Shown here piece by piece: positions 1 through 11,345 of a DNA stretch of 64,000 nucleotides. The notes below the pieces were generated by a model. The model did not search any database and had not been told where the DNA came from. It saw only the letters and a program-made list of their open reading frames with translations. Where the stretch lies: NCBI GenBank assembly GCA_963402885.1, contig OY727098.1, positions 9,472,717-9,536,716 of the forward strand, read 5' to 3'. This DNA comes from Antedon bifida. Its lineage: Eukaryota; Echinodermata; Crinoidea; Comatulida; Antedonidae. How positions within the stretch are numbered: position 1 is the stretch's first letter; every line of letters starts with the position of its first letter. Made by a program: the position numbers and the translations under genes.

Positions 1-1265
1 AAACAAAAAGAGTTTTTCCGAAAAATTATTTATTTGAGTTGACTCAATTCAGGAATTTTTTATACCTGGTTTTCAGTTGTTTATTTCTGATAGGAAATTA
101 AGTTCTGGCAGAGGAGTTTCTATATACATTCGAGAAGGGTTATCTGTGGAGGAGATTTATTTTTACGATTGTCTTTTCAAGAAGTCTGTTTGGGTCACAA
201 TTAAGGCCAAAGATCAGAATGTTTGAATAATGTTGCATTATGTAAGCTGTTTGTGGAAGCAACAAATTTTCCTTGTGATAACTTAGTCATAGTAGGAGAT
301 TTCAATTATAAAAGCATAAAGTGGGACTTGGCTTATGTTAAAAATGAGGAGGAGAGTCAAGTAAGGCTTTTATGATACAATTAATGATTGCTTCCTATTC
401 CAGATTGTAAATGAACCCACGCGTTATAGAGAGGGAGAGCATCCTAATGTTTTAGATTTGGTTTTCACGAACAATGAGAATACAATTGGCTGTGTATTAC
501 AGGCTTCGCCTTTGGGTAAAAGTGATCACATGTTGCTTTGTTTTTCTATTGAAATCGAATCTAAGTTGCGAGGCGAACCCGATGTAAGGAGTTATTAGCA
601 TAGGGATTATGATAAGATGCGAATTATTCTTAGAAATGTAGAGTGGAACAATATTTTTGTGGGAAAGTCTGGCTTGCAGTCTTGGGAAGTGTTTAATAAT
701 AGTATTGGCAAAGCAGTTTCAGAATGTATTCCAATGAGAAAAATGGGAGCTAAAAATGTTAAACCTATTTGAATGACAAAAGCGATTGAAAAATCTATAA
801 AATCAAAAAATAAAGCTTGGAAGAAATACGTTAAAGCAAGAAGAAAGCGGAAAACATGTACTATTAGTAAATGAGAACATTTTACGAGAAAAAGAAATGA
901 TTCGGTTAATTTAATTAGAAATACTAAGTCGGAGTTTGAAAATAAGATTGCTGCGGAAGCTAAATCTAATGAGAAATCTTTTGGCGTTTGGAGTCTGTCT
1001 CAAGTGATTTTTTTTTAAATTAGATGTCGATTTAAGGACCCGTGGACATAGGTATAAATTAAAGTTTCATCGAGCAAAGTTAAACTTGAGAAGGAATTCT
1101 TTTTCGTTTAGAGTTGTACTTTTGTTGTACTTTCAGACTATGTTGTTTCAGCTAGTTCTTTAAATTTGTTTAAAAATAGGCTAAATGAGGCTTGGGTAAA
1201 TCCATTAAAGTTCACACCGTTTGTACAATATGACATGATAACTGCGAGGGGCTTATAAGCAATTA
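1..1265 (+). mobile_element. Decayed non-LTR retrotransposon (LINE), endonuclease plus C-terminal remnant
   Basis: This is the remains of a LINE-type polyprotein. An apurinic-type endonuclease is recognisable from a VGDFN motif followed by SIKW at about 292-327 and an SDHMLL motif at about 520-540. Several stops and frameshifts break the frame. The central reverse transcriptase is missing: the text jumps at about 1010-1090 to a segment (about 1130-1200) reading like the usual C-terminal end of such elements (VVSASSLNLFKNRLNEAW). The copy is therefore internally deleted, and it may continue to the left of the window. The clade cannot be assigned safely; CR1/Jockey-like is likely. Confidence 0.75.
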
Positions 1266-1344
1266 TGCTTTGCCTAAATTTCCCTCTATTCATACGACTA
1301 TGAAGGATTACAAGTAAACAAGTATAAGACGTGGAATCGTTGAT

Positions 1345-1455
1345 AACAAGGCCATATACATGGCTGCAGTCGCGTGCTCAAGTTAGTGTTTACCGACCGA
1401 CCGACCAACCGACCGACATGGTGAGCTGTAGAGTCGCGTTGCACGCGACTAAAAA
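1345..1455 (+). repeat. Short dispersed repeat with (GACC)n core, copy 1
   Basis: About 111 bp beginning AACAAGGCCATATACATGG, with a core of GACC/AACC tetranucleotides and an end carrying the hairpin GTCGCGTTGCACGCGAC followed by TAAAAA. Four further copies lie at 3941-4047, 30469-30591, 32408-32525 and 47047-47125. The 5' part (AGTCGCGTGC) is the inverted complement of the 3' part (GCACGCGACT). It has no coding capacity. The architecture resembles small Helitron-like (HINE-type) elements, but that is inference. Confidence 0.8.
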
Positions 1456-3940
1456 CAGAAATAGCGTAGATCAGTTCCAGTTGCTTGGCGAAGTTTCGTA
1501 ATAGTATCGCTGCCTTTCTAGCCTAGTTAGGCGATTTAGCATAGTAGCTACTGTAGCCTATGTTTGGTTGTTGACATAATTAACAGTAGGCGTGTTATAT
1601 AATATCCTTTTATCATTCACCTCGTGACATTATTGCACTCATAAACATTCATTATTTGTATATTAGTGAATGAGGCAATAAACAATTAAAACAAATAGAC
1701 TAGAAATAATGTATATAACTGACTATCAATAGACTGTTAGATGTGTCATTTATTGACAGCTGCAGAACGAGTGATTATTATTATACCATATATAGGTGTG
1801 TTGCTTTATGGATGCAACATTGAACCTTATTTCAGGATACAAGCTTTCCTCAAAATCCTGCTGGTTAATTCAATTCAAAGCAACATGTATTTACTCCTTG
1901 CGTATAACAACAGGGTACAAGACAAGAAAGATGAAAAACACATCTTGTGGAGGGCGTACCTATTACTTACAAGGTGACTTTTAAGTTTAGATAAAAATGA
2001 TTTACTGGAAACAGGGTTTAAGATGGGGAGTGGCAGATCGTTTCAAAAAGTGGGTCCGGAATACCTAATGTTGTGTTGATAGTGGTTGGTTTTATGGGTT
2101 GGAATATGTAATTTTGAACTAATACGGGTATGATGATAATAAATTACAGAATTAGGAGTGAACATGGAGCAAAGATGTTTGGGAAGGTTAGAATTAATAG
2201 AAGAAAAGATGAAAGAGCCTTGTTGGGTTAGATTGATATGAAGGACTTTGAGAAGATGAAGCTTAGAAAAAAGATGAGATGACCGGCTAAATTGCAGTAT
2301 AGGAAAAAGGCGAACTGTTATAATTGAGTTTATATGAAATCATTGTCGTTAGCGCTAATTTACCCGTATTTATCATGTCATTACAGTCCAATTTTCAAAA
2401 AAGAATGTTTAGTGACGTCACCACGGTTCACCATTTTGCTCTGTTGTGTTTTTCTCAATAAATCATTTAACGTTTAATTTTCAAAAAAAATTTACGAAAA
2501 ATAAAATTAAAAATTGCACAATGAATATTAATTATATTCTACACATGCAATGTAAGTACAAGTCGACACTGTGAATTAATACCGTAATTGAAATTTGTAA
2601 TAATTATAACAATTATTTAAAAGACGGTTAGGCCTAACGACATAGTAATATTTAACTACATTTCTCTACTGGATAATAAATCGAAGCCATGTTTACGTTA
2701 AATTCTTTTTTTTATCATGTGACCACTATTTTTGTTCAACTAAAAGCTAAAAATGTATTTATTGAGACAGTCCAGAAGATGTTAGTTTCATCGCATATGT
2801 CTATTTTTTAACTGCGTTACCTTGCCTACAATTTAAAGTACAATAATGTTCACACAAGCAAAGTTCGAATCTAAAATTACTCAAAGATTTCGCTACAATT
2901 ATCGTAGTAAATGTGCACAATGGTCCTTGGATTATAATTAGTAATGAAGAAATTTAGATTAGGCTATTAGAACACAATAGTGTGTAACAGGAATTGACAC
3001 CTGATTCTACATCACACCACCTAAAATGTTGTCTGTCTCGGTGTTTACAAGACACATTTTGAAATGTTTTTTTTACTAAGGCTCCTCTCAAAATCTAATT
3101 TGACAAATTTATAGATGGAGTATTATAAATACGCCAGGAATTACCTTAACAGCAACAATAAGAAAATACTTACAAAATACGCCCCCAACGTTTTATTATA
3201 ATTTTATACCAACTCAATTGAGTGTGTTTCGCTATTTCTCTATTTTCTGAGTGTGTTCTACAGCTGTCTCACCATTAATCGAAATGGTTAGCGATGTTTA
3301 CATTTCTCTGTGTCGGTCGAGATTTATCATGTATGAAAGTGATAATTTGAGTTGTAATTAGGTAAAGCACTTTGTCTCATAATTACCGTACTTCTTCAAC
3401 CCGTATCAATCAATTCTGAGTTCGTCTGGAAAAAATTAGCAATATATCTATACATTACACCTTTGAAAATCCAATAAAATTGGCCTTACTTCCCAGGAGG
3501 TAAATTCACTGTTAGTGAATACACTATGACTTTGATGATATCGATTCAAGCGGCACATGCACAGAAATCACAGGCAGATACGGAACACTAAATTACGATT
3601 CGGTTATGTAAAGAGAAATCGCAGAATTCATAAAAAATCCCTGTATCTCTTGTCTGGCACGTCACCATGAGCTACAAATTGCAGAGAGGGGAAATGTCCA
3701 ATCACTGGTCATTCATGTTAATTACGCCGAAATTGTGTTTTGGTCCCATTTAAAAATGTGTTTCGGGTGTGATGTCACTTACAACAAATGGCATCTGAAT
3801 AAAGAAACACAATGAATTACGTTTTGCTTGCTAATCTAATTACTCCTTACACAGTTATTGGTTATTGCTAACATTGTTGCCTCTGCTTATTCCTATTATT
3901 AAATCCATCACAGGGTATAACTTATAACATTCCCGTACAT
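1456..3940. other. No gene recognised; one MITE arm
   Basis: AT-rich DNA with only short open frames and no family resemblance. An isolated arm of the MITE family seen at 36583 and 40940 lies at about 1611-1660. One TAGGCCTA motif is at 2629. A stretch near 2030-2300 looks like decayed coding sequence but was not identified. Confidence 0.6.
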
Positions 3941-4047
3941 TTTTAGTAGCGTTCAAACCCGACTCTACAGCTCACTATGTTCGTTGGTCGGACGGTCGGT
4001 AAACACTAACTTGAGCATGCGATTGCAGCCATGTATATGGCCTTGTA
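3941..4047 (-). repeat. Short dispersed repeat with (GACC)n core, copy 2
   Basis: Reverse-strand, diverged copy of the family at 1345: the core reads GGTCGG-type tetranucleotides and the hairpin end is mutated (GTCGGGTTTGAACGCTAC in family orientation). It directly abuts the 5' side of the LINE at 4060. Confidence 0.75.
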
Positions 4048-4059
4048 TAATAATAAGTC

Positions 4060-6796
4060 ATGGCGTACCACAACCAAATTGACAAATTGGTTTAATACAT
4101 ATGCTTATATAATTCTACTGCGCACCCCATCCATCACTTGGAAAATGATAGCAATGAACTCCTTTGGGTGGAGATCACAGTATCCAGAACCCAACGGATC
4201 ATCGCTGCTATTTATTACAGACCTCCGAGCTCTGGTAGAGAAACCATTATTAACCTAATTACTGCACTTGACACTGCCGTTGAACGTTATCCTGATCATA
4301 ACCTTCTGGTTATTGGAGACTTCAACCTACCAGATATTACTTGGAATGACAATGGTACTTACTCAGTACCAGCTAACTCCTTTTCAGAACTTTTCATGGA
4401 CTCCGTAATTCATGGTCACAATATTTCTCAGTGCAATAAATTTCCAACATGTAATAATAGAATTCTAGACCTTGTACTGTGCAATAATAATAATATTATT
4501 TCTGATATTTCTGCAGGCCAGAATATCTTTAACTCAGACCATAATTCAATTTCAATTTCACTTCAATTTGTAAATATTAATTTAATTAATAATAATAAAT
4601 CTAGATATTTTTATAATTATAGACGAGCCAATTTTGGTGAATTAAACAACACATTTGAAAAAATTCCATGGCATATCCTAGATTTTGCAACAGACATCAA
4701 TGAACGTGTTGGAATGTTTTACGATCTTGTTGATGCGGCTGTCAGGGACCTTGTCCCCACCATTAAAATTCGCAAAAAAAGTCCTAAATGGTTTGATGCC
4801 GAGCTTGTGAAAGCCTTAAAATCTAAAGAACATTACCATCGTATATGGAAACAATTTCCATCCATCATTTCACGTCAAAACTTCTGTGTAGCCAGAACTA
4901 ATTTCAAAAAATTATCAAATTGTAAATATAAGGCTTACCTGAAATGCATCTCCTCTGACCTTGTTGCAAATCCTAAGCGATTTTGGACTTGGATCAAGTG
5001 TAAACGAAAAACTACATCTAATACAATTAGTATTTCTGATGGGGTTAAGGTTGCTGACAGCCCGCAAGCAAAAGCCACACTTTTTAACAACTTTTTTGTT
5101 TCAGCTTTCTCGGACTCCAGGGATACCCCTATGGCCGAGCATTTAGATCTGCCTGAACTCAACGTCGATGTCCTCAATAACATCAGTATTTATCAAGATA
5201 ATGTCGAATACCTCTTGAGGTCAGTCAGTGTGGATAAGGCAGTTGGCAATGATCCTATCAGTAATCATACTCTTAAACTCTGCTCTTCAACCTTATCTTT
5301 ACCCATTACCAATATTTTTAAACATTCAATTTCATCCGGCACTTTCCCTGACCAGTGGAAGACCGCAAACGTTGTCCCAATACATAAAAATGGTTCAAAA
5401 TCTAAAGTCCAAAATTATAGACCCATCTCCCTCCTCCCCACTATCTCCAAAATTCTTGAGAAGCTTATCAACACTCAACTATTATGTCATGTTTCGCCCA
5501 TTATTTCCCAAGATCAACATGGCTTCATGCCCGGTAGATCTTGTGAAACAAACCTTGCTACTCTTCTGTCTACCGTGTATGAAGCCATCGAAACTAAAAA
5601 GCAATGTGACATAATCTACACCGACTTTAGTAAAGCTTTTGATAAATTGTCCCACAACCTATTATTATTAAAACTTCATCAGTTTGGCATTAAAGGTACT
5701 TTATTTTCATGGTTTAAAAGTTATCTTGGCGGTAGGATGCAGAGAGTAGTAATTGATGGTGCCACATCCAATTCTCTCCCAGTCATCTCAGGCGTGCCTC
5801 AAGGTTCCATTCTTGCCCCCCTGCTGTTCAATATATTTGTTAATGAAATACCAAATCTCTTTCAAAATTCCAACTGTCTTATGTTCGCTGACGACCTCAA
5901 GATTTACAAAATTATTACCACCACTGAGGACTCCGTTGCACTTCAGGCAGATCTGGAAAGACTCGGTACGTGGGTTTCCGACTGGAAAATGTCCCTGAAG
6001 TCCGAGAAATGCAAAGTCCTGTCTTGCTCTCTTAAGAAAAAACCTATTATTTTCGCTTACTCTGTTCAAGAAGAAGTCCTTGAAAGTGTAAACTCTTACC
6101 GGGACCTCGGCATTTTCATCGACCGTAAACTGACATTTATTTCACACGTTGATCATGTTGTCAGAAAGGCCAATAGGCTGCTTGGGCTGATGTGGCGCAA
6201 TTGCAAACATTTTTCTCCATACACCAAACGTGCGCTTTATCTTTCCCTCGTCCAACCATCTTTCAATTTCTGTTCAATTATTTACAACTCACTCTCTGCT
6301 TCTCAAGCCTCCAGAATTGATCGGACCCATAACAAGTTCTTGCGCTTTGTCGGCCCAGCAGCCAACCTGCCTCCTATTGTTTCCCCGACATCTAGGAGAG
6401 CAAGACAGGACTTGCACTTCCTGTATAAATGTCTTACTTCTAAGTTTGATTGTAATATTGTTTCGTTGTTTTATTTTAATGTTCCTGTTCGTAATCTTCG
6501 TAGTAAACCCTTTCTTCATGTTAAATTTTCTCGTGTCAATGTATGTAAAAATGGTATTTTCTGTAGACTCTCGTCTTTGTACAATTCATGTCTTTTAAAA
6601 AATAATTCTTTAGATATTTTTAACTGTAATTTTTCTCAATTTAAATGTATTATTAATGAAATTATTTAAATAATCTTTTTTTCATTTTGTATATATTTAT
6701 ATTGGCTCATATTTTATAGTTTAGTTATTTTATTTTCAACCTGTTATTGGTGTTTTACACTGTTGGTTTGAAATAAAGAATAAAGAATAAAGAAAG
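4060..6796 (+). mobile_element. 5'-truncated LINE with intact reverse transcriptase frame
   Basis: The element starts inside the endonuclease domain, contains one uninterrupted long frame (4138-6669), a short AT-rich 3' UTR and a terminal (AATAAAG)n tail at about 6771-6796. The open frame suggests a young insertion. The 3' end meets the 3' end of an opposite-strand LINE head-on at 6797-6801. The exact 5' junction was not resolved; it lies just after the short repeat at 3941-4047. Confidence 0.85.
4138..6669 (+). CDS. LINE ORF2: partial endonuclease plus reverse transcriptase
   Basis: An 843-codon frame for the enzyme that nicks target DNA and copies element RNA by target-primed reverse transcription. 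The first codon shown is TTG and the frame continues upstream without a stop to about 4100, so there is no real start: the protein is truncated within the endonuclease. Visible endonuclease motifs are YYRPPSS, VIGDFNLPDITW (about residues 57-68) and SDHNSIS (about 132-138). The reverse transcriptase follows: VPIHKNG, YRPISLLPTISKILEKL, TDFSKAFDKLSH, SGVPQGSILAPLLFNIF and the catalytic FADD box (about 580). The C-terminal thumb-like region runs to the stop. There are no internal stops. By motif style it belongs to the CR1/Jockey/I group; the exact clade is uncertain. It is not a host gene. Confidence 0.88.
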   Translation: MENDSNELLWVEITVSRTQRIIAAIYYRPPSSGRETIINLITALDTAVERYPDHNLLVIGDFNLPDITWNDNGTYSVPANSFSELFMDSVIHGHNISQCNKFPTCNNRILDLVLCNNNNIISDISAGQNIFNSDHNSISISLQFVNINLINNNKSRYFYNYRRANFGELNNTFEKIPWHILDFATDINERVGMFYDLVDAAVRDLVPTIKIRKKSPKWFDAELVKALKSKEHYHRIWKQFPSIISRQNFCVARTNFKKLSNCKYKAYLKCISSDLVANPKRFWTWIKCKRKTTSNTISISDGVKVADSPQAKATLFNNFFVSAFSDSRDTPMAEHLDLPELNVDVLNNISIYQDNVEYLLRSVSVDKAVGNDPISNHTLKLCSSTLSLPITNIFKHSISSGTFPDQWKTANVVPIHKNGSKSKVQNYRPISLLPTISKILEKLINTQLLCHVSPIISQDQHGFMPGRSCETNLATLLSTVYEAIETKKQCDIIYTDFSKAFDKLSHNLLLLKLHQFGIKGTLFSWFKSYLGGRMQRVVIDGATSNSLPVISGVPQGSILAPLLFNIFVNEIPNLFQNSNCLMFADDLKIYKIITTTEDSVALQADLERLGTWVSDWKMSLKSEKCKVLSCSLKKKPIIFAYSVQEEVLESVNSYRDLGIFIDRKLTFISHVDHVVRKANRLLGLMWRNCKHFSPYTKRALYLSLVQPSFNFCSIIYNSLSASQASRIDRTHNKFLRFVGPAANLPPIVSPTSRRARQDLHFLYKCLTSKFDCNIVSLFYFNVPVRNLRSKPFLHVKFSRVNVCKNGIFCRLSSLYNSCLLKNNSLDIFNCNFSQFKCIINEII

Positions 6797-8700
6797 TCCC
6801 GTTTGTTTGTTTGTTTGTTTGTTTTTATTTCTTGCTGATATAAAAATAACAATTGTACAAAAATATACATCAAAAGTCGTAGACTTTAAAAACAACAAAT
6901 TTAGAACAAAGAAAAGAAACAAGCAAAGACAGTCCAAAGACAACATAAAACGAGTAGGAGCAAAGAATAACCCTCTAAACTCGGAGGTTTGTATCCTGAG
7001 GGGTCCCGAAAGAAAAAGACAAAGGAAAAAAGAACAATCAGAAGGCAGGAAGCGAGAAAAGGCCAAAGTTAGTCAATTCGCTCTTTGAGGATTTTCTCTA
7101 TATGAAGCTTGAAGGTAAACTTTAAATTAATTTCTTTGATATTCTGAGGCAAACTATTCCAGAGAATTATGCTATTATAAACAACTGTAGAAGCAATGCA
7201 ACTGGATTTTTTTATAAATGTTTACAAAATCGTGTATACTACCCCTTGTATTATGGTGATGTCTTTCTGAAACTTTCACAAAGTTTTCACGCATATACAC
7301 AGGGGAGATATCGTGCATTAAATTAAAAATATGATTGAGTTGCAGTTGTTTCACTCTATTTATGATATTTAGATAGCCGGCAAGTTTAAAGTCGGAGGCA
7401 GAAATGTGATATCATGGTCACTTTCCTAGGACAAATCTAATGACCTTATTTTGGACACGTTGGAGTTTGGAGACATACCATTTAGAAATACCACAGTACC
7501 AAGAGCAACAGCAATAGTCTATAAGGCATAGAGCCAAAGCAGATGACAATAATCTCTTTGTTTTAAGATCAAGGCGGCTAGCAGATCTATATAGAAATTT
7601 GAGTCTCGAGTTGACCTTTTTGAGGATATGAGAAACATATCACCTCCCCCGACAGATTTTGGTCCAATCCAAGGCCCAAATAAACTACAGATTGTTTGGC
7701 TTTGATAGTTGAATTACAAATTTTGATAGTTGCATTCTTAGTATACTTCGTTTTAGATTTTGAGCAAAAAATAACAAATTCCGTTTTGTCCATATGAAGG
7801 GGCAATTTATTGTTTATAAGCCATCTACTCTTTGGCAATTTTCAATGTTCTTTTTTAATTCTGCCTTGACCACATCCATGTCCCTATGTGACACTAGCAA
7901 GGCACTATCATCAGCATACTGCAGCAACTTGCAGTCAACTGATGAAGGCATGTCGTTCATGTAACACAAGAAGAGCAAAGGCCCCAACAGGCTGCCCTGA
8001 GGGACACCACATTTAACCGTTCTAGCCTCCGACATAGCTTTATTTATACAAACAATTTGTTTTCTATTTTCTAGGTACCACTCGAACCATTTAACAGATT
8101 TAATACCTAATTCGGAAAGTTTATGGCATAGCACACGATGATTAACGCAGTCAAACGCTTTTTGAATATCAAGCAGGATCATAAACACAAAATTACCCTT
8201 ATCAAGGCATTTTCTGACGTGGTCCTGCAAATAAATATGACAAGTTTCAGTTGAATGAGCGCTGCGAAATCCTGACTGAAATATAAAAAGAAGATTATTT
8301 TCCTCAAGATAATTATACAACTGGGAATAGACTAATCGCTCCAGAATTTTGGAAGCTATAGGGAGAATACTGATTGGTTTATAGTTTTCTACCTTTAGAC
8401 GACTGTTCTTTTTAAAAATTGGCTTAATTTTTGCTATTTTCAGTCCGACTGGTACTGATTCCGTTTTAATTGACATGTTTATTATATGTTTTAGGTATTT
8501 ACTAATAACAGAGCGTCCATCCTTCAGAAAGGTCACAGCTCTTTTGAGGATTACATTTTGAGAGTTCATTTAGCACAAAGTCCTCACTAATTTCTTCCAA
8601 AATTAACACTTTTTTTTCTACTTGATTGTAGTATTGAGAAGTAACTTCTTCACAGGCGTTATGGGTAGATTTTCAGCAAGTTTATCTGCAACAGTTGTAA
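6797..8700 (-). mobile_element. Decayed LINE, opposite strand, with (CAAA)n tail
   Basis: On the minus strand a reverse transcriptase region (8569-7814) is followed, after a frameshift, by the rest of the C-terminal domain (7838-7587 and on to about 7100). A 3' UTR then runs to a terminal (CAAA)n tail, seen as (GTTT)n at 6801-6826. It is 5'-truncated near 8.6-8.7 kb. Its tail abuts the tail of the + strand LINE, giving a tail-to-tail pair. Confidence 0.8.
7587..8569 (-). pseudogene. Reverse transcriptase of decayed LINE (frameshifted)
   Basis: Two overlapping frames, 8569-7814 and 7838-7587, together give one reverse transcriptase. The first shows KIKPIFKKNSRLKVENYKP, SILPIASKILERL, LLDIQKAFDCVNHRVLCHKL, CGVPQGSLLGPLLF and the catalytic YADD box. 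The second continues with the INNKLPLHMDKTEFVIF motif that normally follows. The join near 7830 needs a one-base frame change, so the copy is dead. Further degenerate coding sequence continues to about 7100. The endonuclease part is absent. It is a different subfamily from the LINE at 4060 (YADD rather than FADD, different tail). Confidence 0.82.
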
Positions 8701-9189
8701 AAAAATTAATGTGGTTAGTCACATCAACATCTCTATGTAAAGAGGAAAATGTGATAATATGCTAACAAATGAACAAAAATGTATGTAAACAAATGATGAA
8801 AACAAACATTGTTAATATAATAATATGTATAGTCATGTATTGAAATGAAAATGGGTTTAGAGAAAAATATATGTAAAGAGATAGGAACATATGTATGGAA
8901 ATAAAAGTGGGATGAACCCACATAAGATAAAAAAATTATATTATTACCATGATGCACAGTACAATCAGTATTGTTCAAAAGTTAAACTAATTGTATTGAA
9001 ATTACTAATTCAAAGTGAAAATTAATTCTATATGTTTATATCTGACAAAAGTACATTACGTCATACACTTATAACATTTAATAATTCCGTTGATCTGTTT
9101 TAATTTTCATACCACTAAAAATAGCACAAAATACGTTCATTTGGAATTAATTTATAGAATTTCAATGTCTGATGGTCATACCATTTGTC
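8701..9189. other. No gene recognised
   Basis: AT-rich sequence between two decayed LINE remnants, with no convincing coding content or repeat. Confidence 0.5.
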
Positions 9190-9580
9190 AGCACATTCTA
9201 TTCCGTATTTTCTACCAGTGTACCCGCAATGCTACTTTGTCATGATCCTTTCTATACTCTCTCTGAGTAGAGTCTCCACACTATCTACATAATAACGGTG
9301 TTTCTGAAGTATTATCCATACATACTGCATTTTATTGCATTCGTTCTTAAAGCTTATTCTTGAGCAGCTAGTATCAAACATTCTTTCTCCTTCTTTCATT
9401 TCTAAGCCATCTCCAAGAATCTTCTCCTGATACATCTGCTGTTTGTCGCACAGACTCTCTATGCAGGGCTTTCTCTTTCGAGGCCTGGTTTTCTTCTCTT
9501 GCAACCTCTTCAGATAATCTTTAAGATTCTCTTTTTCATCAATATGAAAAATAACATCTTCTCCCTTAAAGCACATTGTT
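9190..9580 (-). mobile_element. LINE C-terminal fragment, decayed, copy A
   Basis: The minus strand is homologous to 32030-32400: both share the same runs of text, for example GCTGCTCAAGAA-like and TCATGACAAGG-like segments. In the better-preserved copy it translates as the C-terminal region of a LINE polyprotein. This copy has frameshifts and a misleading 114-codon open frame (9576-9232). Confidence 0.65.
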
Positions 9581-10190
9581 TTTTTTTTTCTCTTTTGTGG
9601 GGATTTTACCCACTTTTATTTCTTATAAAAAATCATATGTTTGTAAATAATATTTATCTTTATATAATATGCACAATTTTCATTAATATTTGTTTCTCTA
9701 CTCTCAATTAATACAGATGCAAGTTTTTCTTATCCATACATTAAGATATAATAATAATTATAATTATAAAAATTATATTTTCATAACTCTATACAAGTAT
9801 TTCAACTCAAATATCAATATGTTATACTTTAAACATGTTCATAGCATTTCTTTAACACTTTCTTTTTACATGAACATAATTATAATTTTCTTATGGTATT
9901 ATATTTTATACACATTAAATTTAAGTATAAATTGTTAATATACACATATAATTCCTTTATGAATTTATATTTCTACCAAGCTACCTTTTTTTTTTTTTTT
10001 TTAAATTATTAATAAAACATTTGAAGCTATATAGTATTAGTTGATCAGCATGAATTATAATAGTACAATGTAGTATTTTCTTTTACAATAACTTATTATT
10101 TTTTTTTATTTTAGACGATTATCAGATGACTGCTAAACACACTATGTATAATGTATCACTTGTTGTTAATACACAATTATTTGCTTTAAC
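9581..10190. other. AT-rich spacer, no gene
   Basis: Very AT-rich sequence with homopolymer runs (for example T-runs near 9580 and 9990). Nothing recognisable. Confidence 0.5.
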
Positions 10191-10191
10191 T

Positions 10192-11345
10192 TTACATATC
10201 CGAGATAATATTTCGTATCTTCTGCCATCTTTTCCTTCCATTTACTTTATCAATATATATGTCACCTTTTATTCGTAATGTAATACTGTATTTAAAAGAG
10301 TTCCATAGAGATATGGACTTATGCAACTCTGACAATATTTTGTCTTTATATATAGTAAATGCAGTTAAGGAATAGATGTAATCTATTAATCTAATTCCTG
10401 TTCCAAGTACAATGTTTCTAAATGACACATTGTCATACCCCAAACATCTTAGAATATTACAAATTTTTATCCAGAATTCTTGAATATATGTACAACTAAA
10501 TAACATATGGTTTTCATCTTGAATATCCCCACATTTTTTACAGGTACCGGTATCCTATATTTTCCATATAAAAAGCCTTTTGTTTGTTGCCAAGATTCTA
10601 TGTAATAGTTTATAATTAAATTCAGCTAATTTTTTGTCTTTCATTTTGCATATTTTATTTAGCCAACATGATTTCCAATCTATATAATTATCATTGAAAT
10701 ATTGTTCCCATTTTTTTTGTGCAAGGGGTAAAACAAATACCTCTTTTACAAAACTTAAATATACTGTTTTTGTTTGTATAACTTCAAACCGATTTTCAGC
10801 AGTATCATCTGTAATATTGAAGATACAGTTATTTGATATTTTTATAGTGCGTTTCCATTCTTTAGGTATCGCCTTAATTATGCATAGGTATTCGTTTAGC
10901 CAATTGGATTTACATTTTAATTTAATTTTCAATTCTTCTGAAGTTAAAAATTTATTCTTCTTGACGATATCTTTAATTAAGATGATATCACTGTCGATCC
11001 AATGTTTATACAATAGAGATTTATGTTTTAATTGTATCAAGGAGTTACCCCACAACTGCTCATTCATTATTTCTTCATAGCTTTGCACAGGGTTTTTATT
11101 GCATTTGTTATATTTCGTACAAGCTTGTAACATATTGTAGTAAAATATTGGCATATCATACACAATGTTTGTAGATTGTAAGCTAGACATGTTAAATATT
11201 ATATTTTCTTGGCATGTTTTCTGAATAAAAAACTTCGGAATAATTTTCCATTTTCCTTCGTCATTACTTAGCAGTCTTTTTATCCACAACGCATTAATGA
11301 TTAAAAAAGAGGTAACAATGTCGATGATTTTAGGGTTCGTTTTAA
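10192..11345 (-). pseudogene. C-terminal part of an L1/Tx1-type LINE ORF2
   Basis: Two minus-strand frames, 11289-10555 and 10506-10192, are the same reading frame separated by a single TAG at about 10552. Upstream the frame stays open to about 11340 (VTSFLIINALWIKRL). The text is typical of the region after the reverse transcriptase in L1/Tx1 elements: WIKRLLS, KKWEQYF, WKSCW, KDKKLAEFNYKLLHRILATN, then a zinc-binding-like CKKCGDIQDENHMLFSC (C-x2-C-x8-H-x4-C), then a short tail. The endonuclease and reverse transcriptase domains are missing, so this is a 5'-truncated dead copy. The L1/Tx1 assignment rests on motif style only. Confidence 0.75.

Noticed and set aside
1741..1984. Two small overlapping frames near 1.7-2.0 kb
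   Set aside because: No domain, signal or splice support.
9232..9576. 114-codon frame as a possible gene
   Set aside because: It is out of frame across a decayed LINE C-terminal region homologous to 32030-32400.
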